64,000 bases of DNA from the NCBI GenBank assembly GCA_910587175.1, contig CAJULH010000002.1:1-64000 (forward strand), read 5' to 3'. The notes beneath the pieces were generated by a model. The model searched no databases. It was not told the origin of the DNA and saw only the letters and a list, made by a program, of their open reading frames with translations. Source of the DNA: Candidatus Gastranaerophilales bacterium (GTDB lineage: Bacteria > Cyanobacteriota > Vampirovibrionia > Gastranaerophilales > Gastranaerophilaceae). A program made the position numbers and the translations under genes. Within the stretch, counting starts at the first letter, position 1. Every line of letters begins with the position of its first letter. This document shows positions 7,807-17,142 of the stretch, in pieces.

Positions 7807-8689
7807 TATTATCTATAAGCCTTACTTTTGAACCATTGGAGTCAACTTTTGCTGCAACAAGCATCAAAGCCTTGTTTTCAGTGCTCTGTTCTATTATATC
7901 AATTTTTTCAAATGTATCAACAGATACAATTTCCGCATACTCAACCTCAAGATTTTCCATATATGCAAGAGCTGTATCAATAAGGGTATCAGCTTCTTTT
8001 ACCCCTTTTTTGCAAAGTCCCTTCACCTTATAAAGCGCATGGCTGATATTCAAAGCATTTTTTCTTGCATTATTATCAAGATATGTGTTTCTGCTTGAAA
8101 GCGCAAGCCCGTCTTCTTCTCTTACAATAGGGCATCCTGTTATTTCTATATCAAAGTTTAAATCCCTTACCATCTTCTTTATGATAAAAAGCTGCTGTGC
8201 ATCTTTTTTACCAAAATATGCTCTGTCGCATTTTGTAATATTAAAAAGCTTCCCTACAATCGTACAAACACCGTCAAAATGCCCGGGGCGGGATTTTCCG
8301 CAAAGTTTATTTACAACATCATACGGAGGACAGATGAGCGTTGTTTCTTTATTTTTGAAATAGTATTCATCATAAATATCTTTTGGAGAAGGGGCAAAAA
8401 GAATATCCACTCCGGCATCTTCACATAGTTTAGCATCTGCATCCAATGTTCTTGGATATTTATCATAATCTTCATTAGGACCAAACTGCGTAGGATTTAC
8501 AAAAACACTCACGATTACAATATCATTTTCTTTCCTGCACTTTTCAACAAGACTTAAATGTCCTTTGTGGAGCGCACCCATTGTGGGCACAAGCCCGACT
8601 GTACCATTTTTAGAGATTTTTAAATTTTTTATTTCTTCCCTTAGTTTTTCAACATTACTTATGATTTTCAAGTTTAACAAGCTCCTCAT
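7796..8689 (-). CDS. panC: pantothenate synthetase
   Basis: PanC condenses pantoate and beta-alanine with ATP to make pantothenate, the coenzyme A precursor. The family signatures are clear: VGLVPTMGALHKGHLSLV (ATP-binding HxGH), VFVNPTQFGPNEDYDKYPR, DGVCTIVGKLFNI, YFGKKDAQQL and SSRNTYL (the KMSKS-like region). The ATG at 8689 lies inside the end of panB. A TTG at 8671, preceded by AGGAG, would also fit the usual N-terminus and may be the real start. The adjacent panB makes the pantoate branch complete except for the ketopantoate reductase. Confidence 0.96.
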   Translation of the reverse strand: MRSLLNLKIISNVEKLREEIKNLKISKNGTVGLVPTMGALHKGHLSLVEKCRKENDIVIVSVFVNPTQFGPNEDYDKYPRTLDADAKLCEDAGVDILFAPSPKDIYDEYYFKNKETTLICPPYDVVNKLCGKSRPGHFDGVCTIVGKLFNITKCDRAYFGKKDAQQLFIIKKMVRDLNFDIEITGCPIVREEDGLALSSRNTYLDNNARKNALNISHALYKVKGLCKKGVKEADTLIDTALAYMENLEVEYAEIVSVDTFEKIDIIEQSTENKALMLVAAKVDSNGSKVRLIDNIEL

Positions 8690-9491
8690 TTTTCAGGCTG
8701 AAACTTTCTGTATCATTTGGAAAGACACCTGATGTTACATCTTCAATATATTTTTTAGCGGTAGTCAGAATCATTTCCTTTGAATCGAAATATTTTCTGG
8801 CAAATTTAGGTGAATAATCATCAAACTTTCCTATTAAATCATTAACCACCAAAATCTGTCCGTCACAATCCACTCCTGCGCCAATACCAATTGTCGGAAT
8901 AGTAAGTCTTTCACTTATATATTTAGCGCTTTCCTTTGGCACCATCTCAAGCACTATAGAAAATGCCCCTGCAGCTTCAAGTTTTTTAGCTGCTTCCAAA
9001 ATCTTTATTGTTGTCTCAAAATCTTTTCCCTGAATTAAATTTCCGCCTATAGTATTTACATATTGAGGCGTAAAACCAAGATGCGCCATAACAGGAATGC
9101 CGGATTCGGTCATTCTTTTAATAAGATTTATAATATATTCCGAACCGCCTTCGATTTTAACGGCGTCAGCACCGGCTTTTATAAATCTGCCGGCATTTCT
9201 TATTGCATCCTCATATGATACGTTATAGCTTAAAAATGGCATATCGCCTACAATTAAAGCCTCTTTAGCCCCACGGCTGACGGCAGATGTAAAAATTTCC
9301 ATCTCATTCATTGAAACTTTTGTTGTGGAATCATATCCTAAAACCACATTTGCAACAGAATCTCCGACAAGAATTATATCAATTCCTGCCATATCCAAAA
9401 ATTTTGCTGTGGGGTAATCGTATGCAGTCAGAGCGGTAATCTTTTTATTTTCAAGTTTAAACTTTTGAATTTTCTTTGCAGTTTTCTTCAT
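8655..9491 (-). CDS. panB: 3-methyl-2-oxobutanoate hydroxymethyltransferase
   Basis: PanB transfers a hydroxymethyl group from methylene-tetrahydrofolate to 2-oxoisovalerate, giving ketopantoate. It carries TAYDYPTAKFLDMAGID, LVGDSVANVVLGYDST, DMPFLSY, AVKIEGG, MAHLGFTPQ and GIGAGVDCDGQILV, all characteristic. I choose the ATG at 9491 because AAGG lies eight bases upstream and the protein then starts like other PanB sequences. The reading frame extends upstream to 9554 but that part is unlike the family. Its 5' end overlaps yvcK by 35 bases and its 3' end overlaps panC. Confidence 0.96.
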   Translation of the reverse strand: MKKTAKKIQKFKLENKKITALTAYDYPTAKFLDMAGIDIILVGDSVANVVLGYDSTTKVSMNEMEIFTSAVSRGAKEALIVGDMPFLSYNVSYEDAIRNAGRFIKAGADAVKIEGGSEYIINLIKRMTESGIPVMAHLGFTPQYVNTIGGNLIQGKDFETTIKILEAAKKLEAAGAFSIVLEMVPKESAKYISERLTIPTIGIGAGVDCDGQILVVNDLIGKFDDYSPKFARKYFDSKEMILTTAKKYIEDVTSGVFPNDTESFSLKNEELVKLENHK

Positions 9492-10881
9492 TTTCTTGTG
9501 CCTTAAGAGAATCTTTGCAATTAGTTTCCGTAAAATTTTTGTCTGAAACGGCATGGTTTCTTTTCAAAGATTTTCTGTACCAATAGTATATGCTTCTTGC
9601 AAGACGGGCAGGAGAATGTCTGACAAGTCCTTCTTTATTATCCTGAATAAGCTTTGCGCTTACAATTTCAACCCCGAGTTTTCTGATTTCGGCAGCATCC
9701 GTTTCAACAGGAAGCGAATCTTTTTCTTCATATTTTTTAGCCAGATTATTTGGCAGCTGGTTATTGACTAAAACCGCATCAAATAACGGTTTACTTGTAT
9801 CTGCACCGCATTTTCTCATATGGTCAAAAAGTGCCCTGATATGGTCTGATACGCTGTAATTATCAGTTTCACCAGGCTGGGTCATAATGTTACAGATATA
9901 AATTTTCTTTGCCCTGGCAGATTGAATAGCCTTTGAAATGCCTTCCACAAGAAGGTTTGGAATAATTGATGTATAAAGGCTGCCGGGACCAAGGATGATT
10001 AAATCGGCATTATTTATGGCCTCAATCACCTCGTTTGAAGGTTTACAAACCCTGGGTTCACAGGAAAGTTCAATTATCTTTTTGCCTGATTCAGGTATCT
10101 GGCTTTCACCTTTAACATATGAACCGTCTTCCATCCTTGCAATCAGACGCATGTCATCCGTTGTTGCAGGAATAACTTTGCCGCGAATTAGAAGAACTTT
10201 TGAAGATTCTTTAATTGCAGTTATCATATCTCCGCAAATTGCCGTCATCGCAGTAATAAACAGGTTACCAAAGCTGTGTCCTTCAAGTCCTTCACCGGTT
10301 TTAAACCTGTATTGGAAAAGCTGGGTTACAATATCATCATCATCCGCAAGCGCCGCTATACAGTTCCTGATATCGCCGGGAGGCAAAATGCCCATTTCTT
10401 CCCTAAGCCTTCCTGAAGAACCGCCATCATCTCCGACAGTTACAATTGCAGTTATATTATTTGTAATTTTTTTAATACCGCGAAGCATTGTAGAAAGCCC
10501 GGTGCCGCCGCCTATAGCAACAATTTTGGGACCATGGTTTAATTTCATTTTGCGGTATAAGGTTTCTCCCATTGTACCCTGGTTTCTGGTACCGTTTAAA
10601 TCAAGCATAGAAAAATTTGTTTTTTTCCACGCCTGAATAAAAATATATGCACCAAACCCTATAAAAACAAGCCCTGCAAGCTCAGCAGGCACAATATGAA
10701 ATATCTTTTTTGCAGTAGAAACTATAAAATAAATGGGTTCAAGTCTGAAAACAAGTGTAATACCAATTGCCGCAAGAACAGACCCCAGAACAATAAGTGC
10801 AAACCATCTTTTAATTCTTAATCCGGGCACAAGCCAAATAGCATCTTTTGGCATCTTTACTTTAGAATTTAAAAATTTCAT
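9457..10881 (-). CDS. yvcK: YvcK/CofD-family protein with N-terminal membrane helices
   Basis: YvcK-type proteins bind UDP-sugars and are needed for normal morphology and growth on gluconeogenic carbon sources in Firmicutes. The core is plain: KIVAIGGGTGLSTMLRGIKK (about 119-138), VGDDGGSSGRLREE, LPPGDIRNCIAAL, GHSFGNLFI and LGPGSLYTSIIPNLL. The first 90 residues add two membrane helices (about 25-45 and 66-84). That arrangement is familiar from cyanobacterial homologues rather than the soluble Firmicutes form. A long Lys/Asn-rich tail follows the core, and its last bases overlap panB. It sits downstream of the PxpA-like gene. Confidence 0.92.
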   Translation of the reverse strand: MKFLNSKVKMPKDAIWLVPGLRIKRWFALIVLGSVLAAIGITLVFRLEPIYFIVSTAKKIFHIVPAELAGLVFIGFGAYIFIQAWKKTNFSMLDLNGTRNQGTMGETLYRKMKLNHGPKIVAIGGGTGLSTMLRGIKKITNNITAIVTVGDDGGSSGRLREEMGILPPGDIRNCIAALADDDDIVTQLFQYRFKTGEGLEGHSFGNLFITAMTAICGDMITAIKESSKVLLIRGKVIPATTDDMRLIARMEDGSYVKGESQIPESGKKIIELSCEPRVCKPSNEVIEAINNADLIILGPGSLYTSIIPNLLVEGISKAIQSARAKKIYICNIMTQPGETDNYSVSDHIRALFDHMRKCGADTSKPLFDAVLVNNQLPNNLAKKYEEKDSLPVETDAAEIRKLGVEIVSAKLIQDNKEGLVRHSPARLARSIYYWYRKSLKRNHAVSDKNFTETNCKDSLKAQENEENCKENSKV

Positions 10882-10911
10882 ATCTTCGCTTAGAATCCTC
10901 CGGTATGCCTT

Positions 10912-11556
10912 TTATATTTGTTCTTTCACTCTGTTATAATTTACAGGGCTTGGTTTTATAACATCATAAGCCCTTTTTGCATTTTCAAGCGTTGTAAAAT
11001 GAACAGTATCAGGCTTTACATCCATCTCTCTTAACTGCCTTACAGACATGGTTTCGTTGAATAATACTTCATATACACAGTTTATTTTTACTTCTTTTTC
11101 AATTTCTGCCTTAATTTCAGGGTTGCCCACAATTAAATTCAACCAGGGATTAAATTTCTTTACGGCAGCTGCTACAGTCCTTGCAAAAGAAATATCATTA
11201 TTCAGTTTTTCATACATTGCACCGTGGCATCTTACGTGTTCTATTTCAGCATTCAATGTACCGGCGAAGGATGAAATGGCACCAAGCTGATAAATTACCA
11301 TAGCTTCAATTTCATCTTCGGTCATTTCCATATTTCTGTAACCAAAGCCTGAAATATCAGGATATCCGATGTGTGCACCAATAGCCAGATTACGGTCTTT
11401 TGCAAATTCAAGAGCTTTTTTAATGCTTAAAGGATCGCCGGCATGAAAACCGGCAGAAATATTTACAGAACTCATATATTCTGCAATTTCAAATGCTTTT
11501 TCATTTTTATAAATTCCGTATTCTTGCGCCAAATCAGAGTTAAAGTCAAACACCAT
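10912..11556 (-). CDS. short PxpA (LamB/YcsF) family protein
   Basis: The family cleaves 5-oxoproline together with PxpB and PxpC. Clear family blocks are FNSDLAQEYG (normally NADLGEGFG), NISAGFHAGDP, GAHIGYPDISGFGYR and RCHGAMYE. However, the protein has 215 residues instead of about 250, lacks the C-terminal VHGDT block and has no pxpB or pxpC next to it. It therefore may not be an active 5-oxoprolinase subunit. The start is the ATG at 11556 with GAGG upstream. It heads the yvcK-panB-panC operon, 31 bases before yvcK. Confidence 0.82.
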   Translation of the reverse strand: MVFDFNSDLAQEYGIYKNEKAFEIAEYMSSVNISAGFHAGDPLSIKKALEFAKDRNLAIGAHIGYPDISGFGYRNMEMTEDEIEAMVIYQLGAISSFAGTLNAEIEHVRCHGAMYEKLNNDISFARTVAAAVKKFNPWLNLIVGNPEIKAEIEKEVKINCVYEVLFNETMSVRQLREMDVKPDTVHFTTLENAKRAYDVIKPSPVNYNRVKEQI

Positions 11557-11692
11557 CAAATTCCTCTACGTTTTTAAGACATTTTCAAAATAATTATACT
11601 ACAAAATTTCCATACAATAAATTCATAAATAAATATTTACTAAAGGTTTTTTTACAATTATAATAAGGAAAAAGTCAGACTGGAAGTTTAAT

Positions 11693-12346
11693 ATGAATAA
11701 AAATGTTTTTGTAGTAAATCATCCCCTTGTAGCGCACAACCTGACAATTTTGAGGGATAAAAACACAGACACTGAAAAATTTAACCACGCGCTAAAAAGA
11801 ATTTCATACGCACTCTTTTTTGAAGGCACAAAATTTTTGCCAACAGTTGAAGTTCCCGTTGAAACACCTATCTGCAACACAATGTCCCCAAAAATAGACC
11901 CGGGAATTGAAATTATTGTTTCACCGATTCTACGCGCAGGACTTGTATTTTCAGATGTTGCACAAGAAATATTACCCTTCTGTCATATCCACCACCTTGG
12001 AATGTATCGAAACGAAGAAACTCTTGAGCCAATCTGGTATTACAATAAAATGAAAGGCAAATTAAAAGATCCTGAAAAAACTTTTGTATTTATATTGGAT
12101 CCTATGCTTGCAACCGGAAATTCAGGTTATGACGCTGTTCATAACTTTATAAAACAAAACATCCCGGAAAAGAATATGATTTTTATCAGCCTGATTTCTG
12201 CTCCGCAAGGAATTAAAAGACTTACAGATAATTATCCGGATTTAAAGATTGTAACATCTAAAATTGATGAAAGACTAAATGAAAAAGGCTATATCGTGCC
12301 AGGTTTAGGCGATGCCGGTGATAGAATATTTAATACTGTGTATTAA
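11693..12346 (+). CDS. upp: uracil phosphoribosyltransferase
   Basis: Upp converts uracil and PRPP to UMP in pyrimidine salvage. The N-terminus (NVFVVNHPLVAHNLTILRD) and the blocks SPILRAGLVFSDV, DPMLATGNSG (PRPP loop) and the C-terminal PGLGDAGDRIF match the family. Length (217 aa) is normal. It has a TATAAT box about 30 bases upstream and stands alone between divergent and convergent neighbours. Confidence 0.95.
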   Translation: MNKNVFVVNHPLVAHNLTILRDKNTDTEKFNHALKRISYALFFEGTKFLPTVEVPVETPICNTMSPKIDPGIEIIVSPILRAGLVFSDVAQEILPFCHIHHLGMYRNEETLEPIWYYNKMKGKLKDPEKTFVFILDPMLATGNSGYDAVHNFIKQNIPEKNMIFISLISAPQGIKRLTDNYPDLKIVTSKIDERLNEKGYIVPGLGDAGDRIFNTVY

Positions 12347-12347
12347 G

Positions 12348-12536
12348 TTATTCCTTTATAATTTGCGAAAGACTTTTTATCTTGTTATTTAACATATTCA
12401 TCATAGGTATGAGTTCATAGTCGTGTTCTTTTGTCCATATATCTATGGTTTTTGCTATATTTTTTATTTCTAAAAATTTATCTTCGATTTTTATTAATTT
12501 ATTTGCCATTTTATTGTAATCTTCTTTATTTTCCAT
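12348..12536 (-). CDS. small helical hypothetical protein (62 aa)
   Basis: An unrecognised charged helical protein. I use the ATG at 12536, which has GGAG seven bases upstream; the frame is open further upstream but without a ribosome binding site. It ends two bases from the upp stop, on the opposite strand, and is divergent from the XRE regulator with 77 bp between starts. Its C-terminal half resembles the 61-residue protein at 93-278. The regulator next door may control it; whether the two form a functional pair is not shown by sequence. Confidence 0.6.
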   Translation of the reverse strand: MENKEDYNKMANKLIKIEDKFLEIKNIAKTIDIWTKEHDYELIPMMNMLNNKIKSLSQIIKE

Positions 12537-12613
12537 AAAAACTCCATTTTTTTCAAATTTTTTCCTAGCGGAACGCCAGGTTTTTAAATTGATTTTAACA
12601 TTAACATAACAAT

Positions 12614-12832
12614 ATGGCAAATAAAGAAGATGAATTGGCTAAAAAGCTTGGCTCCAATATAAAAAAATATAGGAAAATATTAAACCTTACGCAGTTTGAA
12701 CTCAGTATTCAGGCAGACATCGCGGAAGATTATCTGCAATCTTTGGAAGTTGGCAGAAGAAAGCCAAGTCTGGATGTTCTTGCAAAAATCGCCGATGCAT
12801 TAAAGGTTGAGTTGTACGAACTTCTTAAATAA
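12614..12832 (+). CDS. XRE-family helix-turn-helix regulator
   Basis: A 72-residue single-domain repressor-type protein. Residues about 13-70 form the five-helix HTH_3 fold, with LGSNIKKYRKILNLTQFELS, a recognition helix around AEDYLQSLEVGRRKPS, and the closing LAKIADALKVELYELL. There is no effector or dimerisation domain. It starts divergently from the small gene at 12536 and is followed by its own terminator. Confidence 0.9.
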   Translation: MANKEDELAKKLGSNIKKYRKILNLTQFELSIQADIAEDYLQSLEVGRRKPSLDVLAKIADALKVELYELLK

Positions 12833-12837
12833 AAATT

Positions 12838-12866
12838 AAAGCGGTCATTTAATAAGACCGCTTTTT
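12838..12866 (+). terminator. intrinsic terminator
   Basis: A 9-bp stem (AAAGCGGTC / GACCGCTTT) with a 9-base loop, ending in a T-run, directly after the XRE gene stop. Confidence 0.85.
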
Positions 12867-12907
12867 AATATTGTAAGCTCCATTTTTAGACTTCCGAACC
12901 GGGTTTG

Positions 12908-14641
12908 CTAATCTGCATATAAAGGCGCTAATTTTGCTTCCTGCTGCGGAATTACTCCTTCTTCAATCGGAAGGTAAACTCTGTAATCTATTTCAGAGAA
13001 ACAGTTATCAATTGACTCAATTTCTTTAAGAGCAGCATCGTCAATATTTCCTGATTCTATCATATCGGCGATTTTTTCAAATCTTTCAACATGTTCTCTG
13101 AACCTGTCTGTTGCATAGTCTTTAGCTTGCCAAGTTGTGATTAAGAAAGGCCAATCTGAACTTTGCAAAAGCAGATTTTCTCTTGCCATCTGATTTAACG
13201 CTCTTAAAAGAAGCTTATCATCTGGCTGTTTTTCATATTTTGAAACTACATCAATCATTCTCTTTTCGCAGGAATGAATTATAGGCCACATCCACTCAGT
13301 GAGGTGGTTTTGCCATACCCAGAAGTGTCCGCCTTGTCCCCAGGAGCTTTCAGGTATTTGAATAGCATCAACAGGCGGGTGAGCTTTCAGGTATTCGCCT
13401 GCAGTCATTCTTTCAACTTCAGGTAGGTATTGATTTAATTTCTTAATTACCTGTTTAATGAATTCTACCCCTTCAAACCACCAGTGACCATACAATTCAG
13501 TGTCAAAGGATACCATACAAAGCCCCTCTTTTCCGTTATGAGACATCTTGTAATCATTTAAAAGATGATAAAGAAGAGTTGTATAGTGGTCTGAATTTGA
13601 ATTTACCTGACTCATAGCAAGTACAGGATCATAGAGCATCTTATCGCCTAAATCTGTCGTGGAAGATGTTATTCTCCAATAGTGCATGCCTGAATTCGGA
13701 TCTTTTCTGTGAAATTCTCTGTAACAACCATCTCCCGGGTATCCATCCGCTGCAGACCATACCTGGAAGCCCGCTCTGTCGTTTCTGCCCATCACAGCAA
13801 CCTGTGCATCCGGAAGCCAGTATGCACTATAGGTATCATATCCTGTTGCTTCTCTTTTTGGAAGCGGGATATATTCAATATTTCCGTAAACTCCGATTGT
13901 TCTTCTGTTCCCGATTGAGTTTCCACCCTCAATCACGTGGGATTCTGTAAAGAAATACTCAATATCATTGTTTTGAAGAGTCACTTCAATTGCAGGGCGC
14001 CATTTTTTCTTGCCGTCTTTTCCTGTAAATTCGTACCCCTGTCTGTAAGCACACTCTGGAAGCCAGCAGCCTTTTGCTTTTTTTCCGAAAAATCTTTTTG
14101 TTGTGTCGGAACCCACTTTAAACTGTGCGTTAAGGTTTGTATCAGTTGCAAGAAGCGGTGAAAAGCCATGGGTAGCGCCTGATGTTGTAATTTCAATACA
14201 TTCAAGTTCCTGATATTTTCTGAATCCTGCAATCAGGTCTTTGTTAAATTTATTTATAAACAGGTCTTTAATATGGTTAAACCAGTCAAAATAATATTTT
14301 GCAAGGTATTTTAAATGCTGTGAATGGGCAACCTCAGGATCAGGATATCTTTCCAAATCTCCAGATACCGCCTTTATTCTGGAATCAAGATAATCAATAA
14401 AACCTTGTTTCAAGTGTTCATCATTTAATTGCTCTGCCAAAATAGGTGTAATGCCTATTGTAAGCTTAGCCTTAATTCCTTCGTCGTAGAGCTCTGAGAT
14501 TATATTCAACAAAGGAACGTAAGTTTCTGCCATACATTCATACAAATTTTCTTCACCAAAAGGCCACATACCGGCTTTTCTATAATAGGGAAGATGGGAA
14601 TGAAGCATAAATACAAACTGTCCGACTGATTTTTGACCCAT
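12908..14641 (-). CDS. glycoside hydrolase family 57, 1,4-alpha-glucan branching enzyme type
   Basis: The protein belongs to GH57, whose members of this size (577 aa) include glycogen branching enzymes. The N-terminal block FVFMLHSHLPYYRKAG is the metal/substrate end of the (beta/alpha)7 barrel. Glu196 in GCWLPECAYRQGYE fits the catalytic nucleophile and Asp380 in MVSFDTELYGHWWFEG fits the acid/base. The helical C-terminal domain with WGQGGHFWVWQN follows. I take the ATG at 14641, eight bases after GGAG. Role: alpha-1,6 branching of glycogen; the specificity is inferred from the family. It stands alone. Confidence 0.88.
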   Translation of the reverse strand: MGQKSVGQFVFMLHSHLPYYRKAGMWPFGEENLYECMAETYVPLLNIISELYDEGIKAKLTIGITPILAEQLNDEHLKQGFIDYLDSRIKAVSGDLERYPDPEVAHSQHLKYLAKYYFDWFNHIKDLFINKFNKDLIAGFRKYQELECIEITTSGATHGFSPLLATDTNLNAQFKVGSDTTKRFFGKKAKGCWLPECAYRQGYEFTGKDGKKKWRPAIEVTLQNNDIEYFFTESHVIEGGNSIGNRRTIGVYGNIEYIPLPKREATGYDTYSAYWLPDAQVAVMGRNDRAGFQVWSAADGYPGDGCYREFHRKDPNSGMHYWRITSSTTDLGDKMLYDPVLAMSQVNSNSDHYTTLLYHLLNDYKMSHNGKEGLCMVSFDTELYGHWWFEGVEFIKQVIKKLNQYLPEVERMTAGEYLKAHPPVDAIQIPESSWGQGGHFWVWQNHLTEWMWPIIHSCEKRMIDVVSKYEKQPDDKLLLRALNQMARENLLLQSSDWPFLITTWQAKDYATDRFREHVERFEKIADMIESGNIDDAALKEIESIDNCFSEIDYRVYLPIEEGVIPQQEAKLAPLYAD

Positions 14642-14892
14642 TTTATTTCTCCATAACAAATCTGATACAAATCTTATATCACAAAACCATTTAAAATATA
14701 AGCCATAAGAATTAGTACACGGGTATAAATTTTTAATTTCAAATTGGGTATATTATAGTAATTTTACTGCTTTTTAGGGTTAGAAAAAAGTTTTGAAAAT
14801 TTATATCTTTTTGTAAAGTTTTATTAAAATCATATATATAAAAAATACTCCTACAACTTTAAACCATTTTATAAAAGCTTAAAAATCTGTGT

Positions 14893-14898
14893 TAAAAT
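14893..14898 (+). promoter_or_regulatory. extended -10 box seven bases before the ATG at 14906
   Basis: TG, one base, then TAAAAT (14893-14898), with the ATG seven bases later and no Shine-Dalgarno sequence. This predicts a leaderless mRNA. Confidence 0.5.
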
Positions 14899-14905
14899 GT
14901 AGAGT

Positions 14906-15187
14906 ATGAAAAAGATTTTAACATTTCTGTTTATTTTTTTATTCACCCAAAGCATCACTCCTGCGTCTACATTTGGCACATACAGGCAGGAGTATGAATA
15001 TGGACTTTTTGACGGTATTAAATTTAACATTTTAAACAGAAAAAAAGATGAAAAAATTATCGATATAAAAGACGATGCAGACAAAAAAACAGAGAAAACA
15101 AAGGAGTCCAAAGAGGTTCAGGATAAAAAAGATGATGATGAATATCAGATGTACAAATTTATTCTTGATGAAACCGTTCCTTTTTAA
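14906..15187 (+). CDS. small secreted charged protein
   Basis: Residues 1-22 form a signal peptide (KK, then a Phe/Leu-rich core, then TPAST). The mature part of about 70 residues has a short aromatic block (YRQEYEYGLFDGIKFN) followed by a run very rich in Lys, Asp and Glu. It is probably an exported, mostly disordered protein. No family is recognised. It is transcribed from a -10 box immediately before the ATG. Confidence 0.65.
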   Translation: MKKILTFLFIFLFTQSITPASTFGTYRQEYEYGLFDGIKFNILNRKKDEKIIDIKDDADKKTEKTKESKEVQDKKDDDEYQMYKFILDETVPF

Positions 15188-15270
15188 TCTCCGGATTCTG
15201 TGTTTCAGGACTATTGTAAAATAAATCCAAATCAGGCGATGCTTATTGAAATATTACAATGATAATTAAA

Positions 15271-15293
15271 AAACCTCCCTTTTCGGGAGGTTT
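15271..15293 (-). terminator. bidirectional intrinsic terminator
   Basis: AAACCTCCC / GGGAGGTTT form a 9-bp stem with a 5-base loop. The longer T-run is on the minus strand, so it chiefly ends tpsB; it can also serve the small secreted protein gene coming from the other side. Confidence 0.85.
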
Positions 15294-15330
15294 AAATTTT
15301 AATGATTTCCGGTTCGATTTTAAACTACAA

Positions 15331-17142
15331 CTACAGAATGTTTGAAGACAATATAAAGTGAACTCTGCATCCTGAAGCATCTTCCGGTTTGTTTCCAATT
15401 GGAACACCAATGTATATGTTTCCTGACAAGTATTTTGTCAGCTTTAATACCAAACCGCCGCCTGTAGACATAATTACATCAGAACCCTGACCTGATTTAA
15501 CGTTTCCATACCATCCCATATCATAGAATGCAGCCAATCTGATACTGTCGTCTATAAAATGGAGTTTTTCAGGAAGCATCATTCTTAAGAACGGAACAGG
15601 GAACCTTACTTCAGCAGAACCTGTCATACCATAGTCAGAGATAAATGAACTTTCTTCATAGCCTCTAACGGTTGACATACCACCAACAGACATCTTTTCT
15701 GAAGGAAGCAATGATCTGTTTGCCCATTGTCCGCCTAACTGGAAAATACCTGTAGACCTTAAAGGCAATACCTGCAATCTTGCGGCGTTTGCAAATACTC
15801 TTACAGCATTGTTGTTTGGAACGGATTTATCGTGCTTGCTTACACCTTCAAATCCGGGAAATCTATCCGTACCACCCATGCCTGGAATACCAACGCCTGT
15901 ACCAATATTTACAAAAGTTTTTCCGTAAAAGTCGTCTTTAATATTTGTCAGGTTTGCTTTTGCAGTTCTTGATTTATATTTATAGTTTAAATACGGAGCC
16001 AATGCAGCCACACTGGATGTGGTTTTTGTATCTCTCATATCAAAACCGATATCACCGTATAATTTATAGTTATCAGTTTTAACCAATCTTCTTGAAACTG
16101 AACCAAAGAAGTTATGGGATTTTGATTTAAGTCCCAAAGCTTCCATACCACCTGCAATATCAGCACCTGAATATGAATATCCGATGTTTAATTTTGCTTC
16201 TTTTGTCTTTGCAATCGGTATACTGTAGAACACACCCTGAGCAATAGAATGCCTTGCAAGGGTTGTTGTGGAATACAACTGGTCACCATGACCTGTCAGG
16301 TTGTATGTTCCGGCAAAGAATATTGCCCTGTTCAAACCTGTGGATGTTGTACCCATATCATCCCATCTGAAATCAAAGTCCAGAGGAAATCTGTCTGCGA
16401 TATTTAATTCCAAGTTCGTAAATTCAGCACTTTCTTCGTTATCTGTCAGTGCAACCTGACCTTTCATATATCCTGACGCGTTAATTTCTCTTAAGGATTC
16501 CTGAATATCACGAACGTTTAAAAGTTTTCCTTCTTCAATATATTTATCTGTTAAGAAAGTATTTTTAAGGTAGCTTTGTTTTTCCCATTTATTTCCGCTA
16601 ACTTTAATATCGCCGTATTTACCTTCCATAATCATAATATGGATGTTGCCATCCTGAACTTTTTGCGGAGGAAGATATGCTATTGTTGAAATATAGCCTC
16701 TTTGCTGATAAAAATCAGTTACCATATTTGCAATACCGACCAAATCCGCAACAGTTACCTGCTGTCCGATTTTTTCACAGATTAAGTTCATCAACTCTTC
16801 TTCTGTAAATGCGGTATATCCGTCAAATTTAATAGAATTCAGCTTGAAGGTTACTTCTTTATTTGGAAGTTTGTCTACTTCCTGTTTCATTTCCTTCTTC
16901 ATTTCAATGGATTCGTTGCCCCTGTGTTCATCGCTTCTCTCTTCGCGGGCTTTCATTTCATATTCTTTGAATTGTCTCAGGTTTGATTGGTCTATAACAC
17001 CTGAGTCAAAGTTACCAAATGTCGGTCTGTATTGACCATCTGCAAAGCTTGCGCCGGTGGAAATTAACAAGCACAACGCTATTAGTGGAATAGATGTACC
17101 CAAAAATTTATTTTTCACTTTTTTACTAGTCCTTTTTTTCAT
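15331..17142 (-). CDS. TpsB-type outer membrane transporter (ShlB/FhaC/HecB family)
   Basis: The protein inserts into the outer membrane and exports a TpsA partner. Residues 1-35 are a signal peptide ending SFADG. A POTRA_2 domain (about 90-165; FKLNSIKFDGYTAFTEEELMNL) and a second POTRA-like domain (EGKYGDIKVSGN) precede a beta barrel of about 390 residues. The barrel holds the family's VRGYEES motif in the lid-loop region. I take the ATG at 17142; a GTG 12 bases upstream lies in a -10-like sequence. It is divergent from the tpsA gene instead of sharing an operon with it. Confidence 0.92.
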   Translation of the reverse strand: MKKRTSKKVKNKFLGTSIPLIALCLLISTGASFADGQYRPTFGNFDSGVIDQSNLRQFKEYEMKAREERSDEHRGNESIEMKKEMKQEVDKLPNKEVTFKLNSIKFDGYTAFTEEELMNLICEKIGQQVTVADLVGIANMVTDFYQQRGYISTIAYLPPQKVQDGNIHIMIMEGKYGDIKVSGNKWEKQSYLKNTFLTDKYIEEGKLLNVRDIQESLREINASGYMKGQVALTDNEESAEFTNLELNIADRFPLDFDFRWDDMGTTSTGLNRAIFFAGTYNLTGHGDQLYSTTTLARHSIAQGVFYSIPIAKTKEAKLNIGYSYSGADIAGGMEALGLKSKSHNFFGSVSRRLVKTDNYKLYGDIGFDMRDTKTTSSVAALAPYLNYKYKSRTAKANLTNIKDDFYGKTFVNIGTGVGIPGMGGTDRFPGFEGVSKHDKSVPNNNAVRVFANAARLQVLPLRSTGIFQLGGQWANRSLLPSEKMSVGGMSTVRGYEESSFISDYGMTGSAEVRFPVPFLRMMLPEKLHFIDDSIRLAAFYDMGWYGNVKSGQGSDVIMSTGGGLVLKLTKYLSGNIYIGVPIGNKPEDASGCRVHFILSSNIL

